56,202 bases of DNA from an uncultured Bacteroidales bacterium (GTDB lineage: Bacteria; Bacteroidota; Bacteroidia; Bacteroidales; Paludibacteraceae): positions 1 to 56,202 of the forward strand of contig CAIWCC010000003.1 in the NCBI GenBank assembly GCA_903911085.1, written 5' to 3'. The translations under genes and the position numbers were made by a program. The notes below the pieces were generated by a model. The model saw only the letters and a program-made list of their open reading frames with translations. It did no database searches and was not told where the DNA came from. Position 1 is the first letter of the stretch. Every line of letters begins with the position of its first letter. This document shows, in pieces, positions 17,239 through 25,989 of the stretch.

Positions 17239-18471
17239 TTAATGAAAGAATAAATATCCTAATAATATAGCGGCAGTAATTCCTGCAAAGTCTGCTAAAA
17301 GACCACACACAACAGCATAACGAGTGTTTTTAATACCTACTGACCCAAAATATACAGCAAGTATATAAAAAGTAGTATCGGTAGAACCTTGAATAATGCT
17401 CGAAAGTCTTCCCACAAACGAATCTGGTCCATTAAGCTTCATTGCATCTACCATCATTCCTCTTGCACCACTTCCACTTAGTGGTTTCATAAGTGCTGTA
17501 GGTAAAGCACCTACAAAATCAGTATTTAAGCCCATTAAACCAACTACCCATGCTATACCATCTGTGAGCATTGTCATGGCACCTGAAGCACGAAACATGC
17601 CGATAGCAACCAATATTGCTATCAAGTAAGGAACTATACCGATGGCAACTTTAAAACCTTCCTTCGCACCTTCAATAAATGAATCATAAACATTTACCTT
17701 TCGGATAGCAGCCATTACAACAAACGAAATGATAATACTTAAAAGTATGAAGCTAGCAGCAAAACTTGAATACTGTGCAATTTCTTCCTTTGCTAACCCA
17801 CTTAAAAAATATATTATTCCACCAATAATTGAAGTCATACCTAACAAAGTTCCCATTATTACTTTGTCGAATAAATTTATTTTTTGATAAATTGCAACAC
17901 TAATCAATCCAGTAAGTGCAGCAAAATATGTGGCTAATACAATAGGTAAAAATACGTCGGCAGGATTGGCAGCTCCCATTTGAGCACGGTATACCATAAC
18001 ACTAATCGGTATCAATGTCATGCCAGCAGTATTAAGCACCAAAAACATAATCATTGGATTGGATGCTGTATCTTTTGTTTTATTCACTTCTTGCAATTCT
18101 CCCATTGCTTTAAGTCCCATTGGTGTAGCTGCATTATCCAAACCCAGCATATTGGCGGAGATATTCATAAACATACTTCCCATAGCCGGATGATTTTTGG
18201 GTACTTCGGGAAATATCTTACAAAAAAATGGTGCAACTAATTTTGAAAGAGTGTTAATAACTCCACCTTTTTCGCCAATTTTCATAATTCCCAACCACAT
18301 AGACAATACTCCAGTAAGACCAAGTGAAATTTCAAAACCTGATTTGGCTGACTGAAATGTGGAATTTACCACGTCCGAAAAAACTTGTGCATTCCCAAAA
18401 AATAGCAACTGAACAACAGCTACTATAAAAGCGATGACCAAAAACGCAATCCAAATAAAATTTAATACCAT
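17239..18471 (-). CDS. Fused SpmA-SpmB nucleoside-recognition (Gate) membrane protein
   Basis: A 410-residue polytopic membrane protein. The first half (about 1-190) matches SpmA (GKI-like LGIMKIGEKGG, NMLGLDNAATPMGLKAM); the second (about 230-410) matches SpmB (PLSGSGARGMM and GSTDTTFYILAVYFGSVGIKNTRYAV). In endospore formers these are separate spore maturation proteins; Bacteroidota do not sporulate, so the fused form has another role, probably transport of a nucleoside-like or other small molecule, but the substrate is unknown. A consensus promoter lies about 75 bases upstream. Confidence 0.88.
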   Translation of the reverse strand: MVLNFIWIAFLVIAFIVAVVQLLFFGNAQVFSDVVNSTFQSAKSGFEISLGLTGVLSMWLGIMKIGEKGGVINTLSKLVAPFFCKIFPEVPKNHPAMGSMFMNISANMLGLDNAATPMGLKAMGELQEVNKTKDTASNPMIMFLVLNTAGMTLIPISVMVYRAQMGAANPADVFLPIVLATYFAALTGLISVAIYQKINLFDKVIMGTLLGMTSIIGGIIYFLSGLAKEEIAQYSSFAASFILLSIIISFVVMAAIRKVNVYDSFIEGAKEGFKVAIGIVPYLIAILVAIGMFRASGAMTMLTDGIAWVVGLMGLNTDFVGALPTALMKPLSGSGARGMMVDAMKLNGPDSFVGRLSSIIQGSTDTTFYILAVYFGSVGIKNTRYAVVCGLLADFAGITAAILLGYLFFH

Positions 18472-18548
18472 AAGGAAATAAATTAATCAATGATAACAAT
18501 TAGCAATATGAATGTTGTAAAATTGCTCCTTTTATATATTAAAAGTTA

Positions 18549-18579
18549 CAAAAGTACATCAAATTTTCGTTTTACTCAA
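18549..18579 (-). promoter_or_regulatory. Promoter of spmAB
   Basis: On the minus strand, TTG (18579-18577) and TACTTTTG (18556-18549) are spaced by 20 bases, a good match to the Bacteroidota consensus. The predicted start is near 18542. Confidence 0.6.
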
Positions 18580-18857
18580 CTTATATCTTTTTGTAATCAT
18601 AAAAATAATAAATACAATCTTAAATCAAGTTTGTATTGAGTTAAATTTGGAATTGAATTAAAAAAGTATTTAAGTCCAAATTTGCATTGATAATTAGATG
18701 TATAGTTATGAAAAGTTTGTTGTATTGAAAAAAATAATTGGTAAAAATTACCAGTTACTTTATTTTACAAAAAGTGATTTCAAAAAAAGTTATGCTTATT
18801 TTATTAAACCCAAAAAATAAAAAAGTTTTTTTTGATTTTTTATTATAAACCTCGTAA

Positions 18858-18884
18858 TTGTTTAAAATATTATATGTATTTTTG
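18858..18884 (+). promoter_or_regulatory. Putative promoter of the exported repeat protein
   Basis: TTG (18858-18860) and TATTTTTG (18877-18884), with 16-base spacing that is shorter than the usual 19-20. The implied leader is about 150 bases. Confidence 0.4.
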
Positions 18885-19038
18885 TAATCTACAAAAAAAA
18901 GCAATATTATTTAACTCAATTGTGTAATGACACTATTAGTGAGATTTTGGATAATGTAAGCAGTAGTGTTTTGATAAAATATGGTAATTTGTATTCAAAA
19001 AAAATGTTTTAAATCAATAACTCTTAAAAAAAAAGAAT

Positions 19039-20391
19039 ATGAAGAAAAGTCTATTTGTGTTATTCATTTTACTTAGTGTTAGTTTTCCGGTTTTATCGCA
19101 AAGTTCTTATGTTAAACTAATTGAAAAAGAAGATTTTGTAAAAGCGGAAGAAAAAATCAATAAGGCTTTGTCCAAAGAGCCAGATGATGTGGAGGCGAAT
19201 TATGCAATGTCACTATTGTTTATTAACACCAAATATCCAAGTTTCAATCCTCAAAAGGCATATGATTATTTATTAAAAGGTATAAAACTTTTTGATGCGA
19301 CAAAAGCAGAACGCGATTTGAAAAATCTTAATAAATTATTAATTAATAAAACGGTTTTACAAAATTATGTTGATACAATTTGTCGGGTAGCAATGGAAGA
19401 TGCTTTTTCAAAAAATTACGTTGCAGCATTCGATAAATACTTAGAGATATATCAAAATGCACCTGCCAGCTATACAAAAAAAGTAATTGAAAAACGAGAT
19501 ATGGGTGCTTACAAAATAGCAACCACTAAAAATACATTAGAATCATATCAGTATTTTATTTCGAAATATCCTGATGCACTTCAAAATGCAGATGCAGTTC
19601 AGAAACGTAATGAAACTGCATTTTTACAGGCAAAATCCGTTGATAATATATCTGGTTATAAGGATTTTATTCAACGGTATCCTACAGCAAAGGAGTTTTC
19701 ATTAGCTTTAGATCGTGTACATGAGTTGGTTTTTGCTCAAGCAGAAAAAGAAAATACATCAACTGCTTATAAAGCGTTTATCGACGAATATCCAATTAGT
19801 AAGCAATATCCGCAAGCAGTAATTAATTATGATAAAAGACTTTATGTGGAAAATGTAAGATCTAATGATTGGTTAAGTTATCGTTCATTTGTTGAAAAAT
19901 ATCCAAATAGTTCATGGAAAATATCAGCTCAGGATAGTATCTATGCGATAGGAATAAAAACTGAAAATTTAGATATTTTAAAGTATTGTTTGGAGAATTT
20001 TACAGGAGAAAAAAGAAAGTCAGCTTTGATATTATACCACGATATTTTCACAAATGATGGTGAAAAATTTACATTGGATTTGTTTTATGACAAATATCGA
20101 GATGAATCCTTGAGTCAATTGCGATCTAAAGATTATGATTTAATTAATTTGTTTAATGATTTGCAATTGAATTTGCCTTTTACATTAGAAAATACTGCCA
20201 AATACGATCAATTTATTCGTGTTGCAGCTCCCAGAGCAAAAGCTTTTCAAGTTCTTCAAAAAATGGTGTCAGTCAAAATTGAGGCAAAGGATTATGCTTC
20301 AGCAGTTTCACTTCTAAAAACATATTTACCGTTTTTTGGAACTAGAAATAAAAAATTGTTAGATTTAATTTCCTTCTTTGATGTAAAATAA
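19039..20391 (+). CDS. Exported tetratricopeptide-like repeat protein, function unknown
   Basis: A 450-residue protein with a signal peptide (MKKSLFVLFILLSVSFPVLS). Residues 25-85 look like TPR helices (DFVKAEEKINKALSKEPDD). Four related units of the form Y-x2-F-I-x-KYP follow at about 170-180, 207-216, 244-252 and 281-290 (YQYFISKYP, YKDFIQRYP, YKAFIDEYP, YRSFVEKYP), similar to units in BamD-like outer-membrane assembly proteins. No lipobox cysteine is visible, so it is probably periplasmic. It is monocistronic, with a promoter and a strong terminator. It may serve as a protein-interaction scaffold in the envelope, but this is inference. Confidence 0.75.
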   Translation: MKKSLFVLFILLSVSFPVLSQSSYVKLIEKEDFVKAEEKINKALSKEPDDVEANYAMSLLFINTKYPSFNPQKAYDYLLKGIKLFDATKAERDLKNLNKLLINKTVLQNYVDTICRVAMEDAFSKNYVAAFDKYLEIYQNAPASYTKKVIEKRDMGAYKIATTKNTLESYQYFISKYPDALQNADAVQKRNETAFLQAKSVDNISGYKDFIQRYPTAKEFSLALDRVHELVFAQAEKENTSTAYKAFIDEYPISKQYPQAVINYDKRLYVENVRSNDWLSYRSFVEKYPNSSWKISAQDSIYAIGIKTENLDILKYCLENFTGEKRKSALILYHDIFTNDGEKFTLDLFYDKYRDESLSQLRSKDYDLINLFNDLQLNLPFTLENTAKYDQFIRVAAPRAKAFQVLQKMVSVKIEAKDYASAVSLLKTYLPFFGTRNKKLLDLISFFDVK

Positions 20392-20413
20392 TTTTACATT
20401 TAAAAATACAAAC

Positions 20414-20452
20414 AAAAAAAATGCGATAATATTTAATTATTGCATTTTTTTT
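20414..20452 (+). terminator. Intrinsic terminator after the exported repeat protein gene
   Basis: AATGCGATAAT pairs with ATTATTGCATT (11 bp, one G-T) around a five-base loop, flanked by a run of As and a run of eight Ts. It could act in both directions. Confidence 0.8.
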
Positions 20453-20505
20453 ATGATTTGTAGCTATGAAATTTGGAAATTAATCAATGTTGATTGGCAT
20501 TATTT

Positions 20506-21024
20506 CTATAATTCTAATAAACCTTCTGGTAGATTTACATAAATAATTTTCTTCTCGTGGTCAATTTCCTGAATATATTCTTCTCCAGCTGGTATTAGTA
20601 ATTCGTCGTTAAGTTTTGGAATTACAAATAACACATTGTCAGTTGTTTGGTCAACTTCGGAGATGATACCAAGAACTCCTTTTGCATTGTCAATAAGGGT
20701 AAATCCTGCAAAATAATCTAATTCAATTTCTTCGTCGGCAACTTTTTCGAGATAAGTTTGTGGTAAATATATTGTTAAGCCATAAAATGCCCTTGCTTGT
20801 TCTTCGTTAACAACTCCATCCAGTTTCAACAAACCAGTTGTGCTACCTTTAAAGCGATATTCATCAACAAAAAATGGAACTAAAATACCTTTTATTTCAA
20901 AAATAAAAAACGGAACTTCTTCTCTGTCAAAAACATCTGATGTAAATGAAAACGACATTTCACCATTTACACCATGCGGTTTGTTAATTTGCCCAATTGG
21001 AAATACGGAGGATTTTTGAATCAT
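20506..21024 (-). CDS. rimM: Ribosome maturation factor RimM
   Basis: A 172-residue 16S rRNA processing factor that binds S19 and the 30S head. The start at 21024 (MIQKSSVFPIGQINKPHGVNGEMSF) gives the usual family length and puts the conserved GQINKPHGVNGE motif at the N-terminus; an earlier ATG at 21096 would add 24 residues without family support. The C-terminal PRC-barrel part contains LDYFAGFTLID and LLIPAGEEYIQEID. It is the last gene of the dapB-lepB-ilvE-rimM minus-strand run. Confidence 0.93.
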   Translation of the reverse strand: MIQKSSVFPIGQINKPHGVNGEMSFSFTSDVFDREEVPFFIFEIKGILVPFFVDEYRFKGSTTGLLKLDGVVNEEQARAFYGLTIYLPQTYLEKVADEEIELDYFAGFTLIDNAKGVLGIISEVDQTTDNVLFVIPKLNDELLIPAGEEYIQEIDHEKKIIYVNLPEGLLEL

Positions 21025-21123
21025 GAGAGTGTTGATTTGAATTTGATGAAAATTATAAAAAATGTCAACCTGCCAATTATTGAATTTAATTGACAAATTG
21101 ACATATAAAATAGTACAAATATT

Positions 21124-22143
21124 TTATTCCACTACTGTAACCCAGCCATGCACATCTGATTCATCGCCATATTGAATGCCACGAAGCTTGTTATACAATT
21201 TATTACAAACTGGACCAGGAGTTCCATCGTGTGAAAAAATGTAGGATTTCTTTTCGTCATAATCGTCAATTCGCTCAATTGGACTTATAACAGCAGCCGT
21301 TCCACATGCTCCAGCTTCTTCAAATGTAGCAAGTTCTTCCACCGCTACTGTCCTTTGTTCTACTTTCATTCCTAAGTCTACAGCTAGAACCATCAAGCTT
21401 TTATTAGTTATCGAAGGAAGTATAGATGCAGATTTGGGTGTTATATATGTGTTGTTTTTAATTCCAAAGAAATTGGCAGCACCACATTCATCGATATATT
21501 TCTTTTCTTTGGCATCAAGATAAAATATATTAGAATAACCCAACTCGTGTGCGCGTTCGCCCGCCACTAAACTAGCTGCATAGTTGCCTCCAACTTTATA
21601 TTTGCCCATACCAAGTGGAGCTGAGCGGTCATATTCACGCATAATTACAAATGGAGTAGTTTGAAATCCACCTTTAAAATAAGGTCCTACTGGAGTAACA
21701 AATACTATAAACATATATTCGGAGGCGGGTTTTACACCAATTTGTGGTCCACTACCAAAAAGCACTGGACGAACGTATAATGCTGCACCTGATTCGTAAG
21801 GCGGAACAAATCGTTCATTTAACTTAATAGCTTTCAAAACTGCTTCTTCAAAAACTTCAACAGGAACTTTTGCCATTAAAGTTCCCTCACTCGAATCCTG
21901 CATTCGTAAAGCATTGTCTTTCATACGAAAAATACGGATTTTACCATCTTTTCCTCTAAAAGCTTTCAAACCTTCGAATGATTCTTGACCGTAATGTAAA
22001 CAAGTTGCAGCCATGTGTAAACTCATATACTCACTTTCGTGAACTTCTAGTTCTCCCCATTTGCCATTGCTGAATGTGCAACGAATATTGTAATCGGTCT
22101 TCATATAACCAAATCCCAAATTTTTCCAATCTATTTGTTCCAT
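21124..22143 (-). CDS. ilvE: Branched-chain amino acid aminotransferase
   Basis: A 339-residue fold-type IV PLP enzyme catalysing the last step of leucine, isoleucine and valine synthesis, or the first step of their degradation, using 2-oxoglutarate/glutamate. The PLP lysine is K183 in GKYKVGGNYA. Other family marks are YGQESFEGLKAFR, YVRPVLFGSG and the ECGAANFFG cofactor-binding segment. The length matches the larger (class II) BCAT group. It lies in a minus-strand run with a WbqC-like gene upstream and rimM downstream. Confidence 0.96.
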   Translation of the reverse strand: MEQIDWKNLGFGYMKTDYNIRCTFSNGKWGELEVHESEYMSLHMAATCLHYGQESFEGLKAFRGKDGKIRIFRMKDNALRMQDSSEGTLMAKVPVEVFEEAVLKAIKLNERFVPPYESGAALYVRPVLFGSGPQIGVKPASEYMFIVFVTPVGPYFKGGFQTTPFVIMREYDRSAPLGMGKYKVGGNYAASLVAGERAHELGYSNIFYLDAKEKKYIDECGAANFFGIKNNTYITPKSASILPSITNKSLMVLAVDLGMKVEQRTVAVEELATFEEAGACGTAAVISPIERIDDYDEKKSYIFSHDGTPGPVCNKLYNKLRGIQYGDESDVHGWVTVVE

Positions 22144-22206
22144 AAACTTAATGTTACAGTATTTTAATTACAAGTTTAAATGCGTGTGTTTTTTATAACT
22201 TACTAA

Positions 22207-22824
22207 CTACAAACTATTTATTATTAGTTGACTTTCATTTCCCATATTAAAAAGTAAATCGATAATACTTAAATTTGGAATAAAGCCAAACTTATTTTCG
22301 AAAACCTGATAATATGATTTATTTAATTGATTTGAATTGTTTTTTTTTGGATGTATGCAATTTCTCAAGTCTAATGTATTACAGTCTAATATTGAGTTGT
22401 ATTTTTCAGTAAAAATTATCTTGGGTTGTAAATCCAATAATTCAAGCACTTTCAATTGAATTTCAGTGTTAAAATCCCATAGAAAATTCCATTTTTTTTC
22501 GTAAAACGGAATTAAATCATCTTTAAAAAATTCGAAGAATGGAGTAGAATTATATGCCGATTCAATAGAACGCCAATGTTGTGATTGCCAACTGTTATGC
22601 TCCGAAATTCTAACATCACGTGTTAATAATTTTTCTCCATTCGATTTTTCTGTTGGTATACTTAATGCCATTTTACCATTTGCAGTAGCTATTGTACATC
22701 TATTTCGATACGATTGTTTTTCGTAGTGCTCACAATGTTCTAAATAAATAGTTTCTGCTTTGGCTAATGCTATATAGTACTCAACAGGAGCTAAATAGGC
22801 GGATGATAAATATATTTCTAACAT
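22207..22824 (-). CDS. WbqC-like family protein
   Basis: A 205-residue protein of the WbqC-like family, with the typical N-terminal SSAYLAPVEYYIALAKAETIYLEHCEHYEKQSYRN-type region, in which the protein describes itself as binding a nucleotide-sugar-like substrate only by family association. Conserved YEKQSYRNRC, LSIPTEK and RDVRISEHNSWQSQHWRSI segments are visible. The family is named after an O-antigen locus gene, but in Bacteroidota it is usually found next to lepB and dapB, as here, so a polysaccharide role is not certain. It starts 41 bases after the lepB stop. Confidence 0.82.
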   Translation of the reverse strand: MLEIYLSSAYLAPVEYYIALAKAETIYLEHCEHYEKQSYRNRCTIATANGKMALSIPTEKSNGEKLLTRDVRISEHNSWQSQHWRSIESAYNSTPFFEFFKDDLIPFYEKKWNFLWDFNTEIQLKVLELLDLQPKIIFTEKYNSILDCNTLDLRNCIHPKKNNSNQLNKSYYQVFENKFGFIPNLSIIDLLFNMGNESQLIINSL

Positions 22825-22864
22825 TTTCGTTACTTATTACCAACTACAATCTACCCACTGCTAT

Positions 22865-24286
22865 TTATCTTTCTGCATTTTTAAAAAATCTATTCCAACG
22901 AATCTTTCCACTAAACCAACCTTTGTCTTTATCCAAGGACAACCAAACCATTACTGGACGACCAACAATATGATCTTCGGGCACAAAACCCCAATAGCGC
23001 GAATCGGCTGAATTATGACGGTTATCGCCCATCATCCAGTAGTAATCCATTTTAAATTGATAGGTTTTTACCAACTTATCATTTATATAGAAATCTTTAC
23101 CTCTCACTTCTAGTTTGTTATTTTCATAAACTCGAATAATTCGTTCGTAAATTGGTAGATTGTATGAATTTAGACTTAATTTCATGCCTTTTTTTGGTAT
23201 CCAAATTGGGCCAAAATTATCACGTGTCCAGTTCTTACCACCACCAAGAGGAAAAACATCGTTTTCTGTTGATATTTCGAGTGCTAATTTAATACCTTGA
23301 ATTTGTGAAATTTTAGCTTTGGCTTCTTCGTTCATTGGAAAATGGTAAATCTGAAGATTTGGATCAAAGTTGTATTTCTTTGCCAATTCAGCTACATTTT
23401 CAAATCTATAAATCATACTCGCAATTCTATCATCAACTAACATTCTGTCCTCAACACTAACATGAAGTTTTTCAAACATATCATTGGTCAGCGCTGTTCC
23501 AGTAACTTGTACGAAATAATTAAACTGAATTCCTGGTATTTTTTCTTGGTTTTCACTATTTACAATTACTTGATTATCTTTGATTTGTAACCAATCACCG
23601 CTAATTGCCACACAACGTTTAACATAATTTTCGCGTCTATCAACAGGTCTATAAACAATATCTCCAAATTCTTCCTTATTATTTCTTACCGCATCACGCC
23701 CACGATAATAACACCATGTATAATAATCTGGGTTTTGTTGTTTTACACAAACAGTATCGCCAGTTGGAAAGTTAAATACTACAATGTCATTGCGTTTTAC
23801 TGAGTCAAACCCTTTTAAGCGTTTGTAATCCCATTGTGGATGTTCAAGAAATGACTTACACTCAAGTAATGGAAAAGTATGTTGTACAAGTGGAAATGAA
23901 AAAGGAGTATTTGGAACTCTTGGACCATAACTAGCTTTACTAACAAAAAGAAAATCGCCAACCAATAAACTTTTTTCTAAGGAAGAGGTTGGTATTTGAT
24001 AATTTTGGAACAAAAATGTATTTATAAAATAGACAGCAACTAATGCAAAAACAATGGCATCAATCCACCCAAAAATGGCTAATAATGATTTGTTTTTCGT
24101 TTTTTTCCACCATGTCCACGGCACAAATTTAGTAATAAATGCATCAAAAACTACAGGCAAGCCCAATAACCACCTATAATTGCCTACCCATACGATAAAT
24201 AAAATATATACTAAACACCAAATGCCAGATTTAACCCATTGGCTTATTGGTTTTTCAAAACGGGATGATTGTTTTTCTTCAGTCAT
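22865..24286 (-). CDS. lepB: Signal peptidase I
   Basis: A 473-residue inner-membrane serine protease that removes signal peptides from exported proteins. Two hydrophobic segments lie in the first 95 residues. The catalytic serine is S102 in QIPTSSLEKSLL and the general-base lysine is K223 in NYVKRCVAISGD; the C-terminal GDNRHNSADSRYWGFVP box is intact. A large insertion, mostly between the lysine box and the GDN box, makes it far longer than the E. coli enzyme (324), as is common in Bacteroidota. It follows dapB on the same strand. Confidence 0.96.
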   Translation of the reverse strand: MTEEKQSSRFEKPISQWVKSGIWCLVYILFIVWVGNYRWLLGLPVVFDAFITKFVPWTWWKKTKNKSLLAIFGWIDAIVFALVAVYFINTFLFQNYQIPTSSLEKSLLVGDFLFVSKASYGPRVPNTPFSFPLVQHTFPLLECKSFLEHPQWDYKRLKGFDSVKRNDIVVFNFPTGDTVCVKQQNPDYYTWCYYRGRDAVRNNKEEFGDIVYRPVDRRENYVKRCVAISGDWLQIKDNQVIVNSENQEKIPGIQFNYFVQVTGTALTNDMFEKLHVSVEDRMLVDDRIASMIYRFENVAELAKKYNFDPNLQIYHFPMNEEAKAKISQIQGIKLALEISTENDVFPLGGGKNWTRDNFGPIWIPKKGMKLSLNSYNLPIYERIIRVYENNKLEVRGKDFYINDKLVKTYQFKMDYYWMMGDNRHNSADSRYWGFVPEDHIVGRPVMVWLSLDKDKGWFSGKIRWNRFFKNAER

Positions 24287-24358
24287 TTTTTTTGATTATT
24301 ATAAAAAAAGATATTTCAATTATTGTAGTTGTTTTATAGATTGTGGGATGTTGGTATT

Positions 24359-25075
24359 TTAAAAATTAAACAAGTCTTTCATGCCTAAAAAACCTTTTTT
24401 CCCAGCAGTAAATTCCGCTGCTACTACTGCACCAAGTGCTAAACTTTCTCTGTTTTTTAATTCGTGTCTGATTTCAATAAAATCTACGTTAGAGTCATAG
24501 CGTATTGTATGAATTCCTGGAACCACACCTTCACGAATAGATTTAATTGCTATTTCATTTGGTTTTGATTCGGTTTCTTTAACCCAAGTCGTTTTTCTAT
24601 CAAGATTTTCTAGAATTCCTTCTGCCAAAGTGATTGCAGTTCCACTTGGAGCATCTAATTTTTGTGTATGATGTACTTCAGTCATTTCTACATTATAACT
24701 CGGAAATTTATTCATTATTGCAGCCAATTGCTTGTTTACTGCCATAAAAATATTAACTCCAATACTAAAGTTCGATGACCAAAATAAAGTTTTTTCGCCA
24801 ACTTCAATCTCTTTTTTAATTGAAGGTAATTCGTCTTGCCATCCTGTAGTTCCCGAAACTACTGCCACACCAGCAGCAAAAGCCCTACGATAATTGCTTA
24901 CTGCTACACTGGGAATTGTAAACTCAATTGCTACATCAGCACTTTTGAAAGCAGCCGATTCAAAATCATCTAGGTTATCAACGTCTATCACCGACACAAT
25001 TTCGTGTCCTCTTTCTTTGGCAATTCTCTCAATGGTTTTACCCATTTTGCCATATCCTATTAATGCTATTTTCAT
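24359..25075 (-). CDS. dapB: 4-hydroxy-tetrahydrodipicolinate reductase
   Basis: A 238-residue NAD(P)H-dependent enzyme of the lysine/diaminopimelate pathway, which feeds peptidoglycan synthesis. The N-terminal Rossmann motif is GYGKMGKTIE (residues 7-16); the substrate-binding signature EVHHTQKLDAPSGTA and the SGTTGW segment are intact. It is slightly shorter than E. coli DapB (273), as in other Bacteroidota. It is preceded on the same strand, after 31 bases, by a toxin-antitoxin pair whose transcription may read into it. Confidence 0.96.
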   Translation of the reverse strand: MKIALIGYGKMGKTIERIAKERGHEIVSVIDVDNLDDFESAAFKSADVAIEFTIPSVAVSNYRRAFAAGVAVVSGTTGWQDELPSIKKEIEVGEKTLFWSSNFSIGVNIFMAVNKQLAAIMNKFPSYNVEMTEVHHTQKLDAPSGTAITLAEGILENLDRKTTWVKETESKPNEIAIKSIREGVVPGIHTIRYDSNVDFIEIRHELKNRESLALGAVVAAEFTAGKKGFLGMKDLFNF

Positions 25076-25106
25076 TGTTTTATAAAGTTCTAGTTTATTT
25101 TAAAAT

Positions 25107-25403
25107 TTAGCTGATTGTAAAGTTAATTTGCTTTCCAAATCCTATTTCAATTAATCTATAAAGAGTTGATAATTGAATATCACTACGTCCATTTTCTAAT
25201 TTTGAAATTAGACTTTTACGCGTTCCAGTTTTTGTAGCTAATTCTTCTTGTGTTAAATGAGCTTCCTTTCTTGCTTCACGTATAATCTCTCCTATAGCAT
25301 ATGATTTAGCTTTTATTTCAAATTCTGTACGTTTTTCAGTTCCATACTTACCATATCGTTCTGTTAAATGTTCTTCAAATGTCATTGTGTCTTTCATAAT
25401 CAT
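25107..25403 (-). CDS. XRE-family antitoxin (HigA-like)
   Basis: A 98-residue protein with an N-terminal helical arm and a Cro/CI-type helix-turn-helix at about residues 50-90 (LTQEELATKTGTRKSLISKLENGRS has the usual helix-turn-helix wording). Its ATG overlaps the toxin stop by four bases (ATGA), so the two are translationally coupled. Antitoxins of this type neutralise the RelE-like toxin and repress their own promoter. The toxin-first order is characteristic of HigBA-type modules. Confidence 0.85.
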   Translation of the reverse strand: MIMKDTMTFEEHLTERYGKYGTEKRTEFEIKAKSYAIGEIIREARKEAHLTQEELATKTGTRKSLISKLENGRSDIQLSTLYRLIEIGFGKQINFTIS

Positions 25404-25750
25404 TTGTTTTTGTTTTTTAATTCAAAATATTCAAGTTTAATATTCAATGCTTTCGTTATTTCGCTTGAAGGAGTTTTTTGAGATTTTTTCTGAAAACCAT
25501 TAAATAAAACTACTAAATTTCCTTCATCAAAACAACAGAACACCCGATAAATATTACTCTCAAATTCAATTCTAATTTCAAATAATCCGTCTGTACCTTC
25601 GATATATTGAAAAAACTTTTTGGGAATTCTATCTGCAATAGTAATCAAAAATAATACATAATCAATCTTGTCTTTAAGCTTTTCATTTTGAGATTCAAAG
25701 AAATCTTTGAAGTAGTTTTTGAAAAATATTAGTTGTCTATTCTTTTCCAT
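25400..25750 (-). CDS. RelE/HigB-like toxin (Gp49-like family)
   Basis: A 116-residue protein of the type II toxin RelE/ParE superfamily, resembling the phage-derived Gp49-like group: the FFKNYFKDFFESQNEK helix, the beta-strand block LFEIRIEFESNIYRVFCCF and the LFNGFQKKSQKTP segment, which carries the basic residues and C-terminal helix typical of ribosome-dependent mRNA interferases. mRNA cleavage is family knowledge, not shown here. It is the first gene of the pair, with a TAACTTTG -7 box about 100 bases upstream (25846-25853, minus strand). Confidence 0.85.
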   Translation of the reverse strand: MEKNRQLIFFKNYFKDFFESQNEKLKDKIDYVLFLITIADRIPKKFFQYIEGTDGLFEIRIEFESNIYRVFCCFDEGNLVVLFNGFQKKSQKTPSSEITKALNIKLEYFELKNKNK

Positions 25751-25989
25751 GTTAAAGATTAACTATGAGGTCATTTTGATTTATTACTGAAGCATTCAAC
25801 TTCATAGAAAGACTTATTTTATAGTTTTTCTTGTTTTTGAAAATGCAAAGTTACATGTTACAATCCAAAAAAATAGTATTTGAAATGCAATTGATTAACT
25901 TAAAGCAAAATATTTATTGTTTTGTATTATAAATTAATTTTTATTTTGGTTTCTGAATTTTTTTTTATCGTCTTATTTTTTATTATATT

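Larger units (their letters stand above)
18472..19038. other. 567-base divergent intergenic region
   Basis: A very AT-rich stretch between spmAB and the exported repeat protein. It contains a promoter firing left (18549-18579) and one firing right (18858-18884). Poly-A/poly-T runs near 18815-18845 could form a weak A/T hairpin. No RNA gene or conserved ORF was recognised. Confidence 0.5.
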
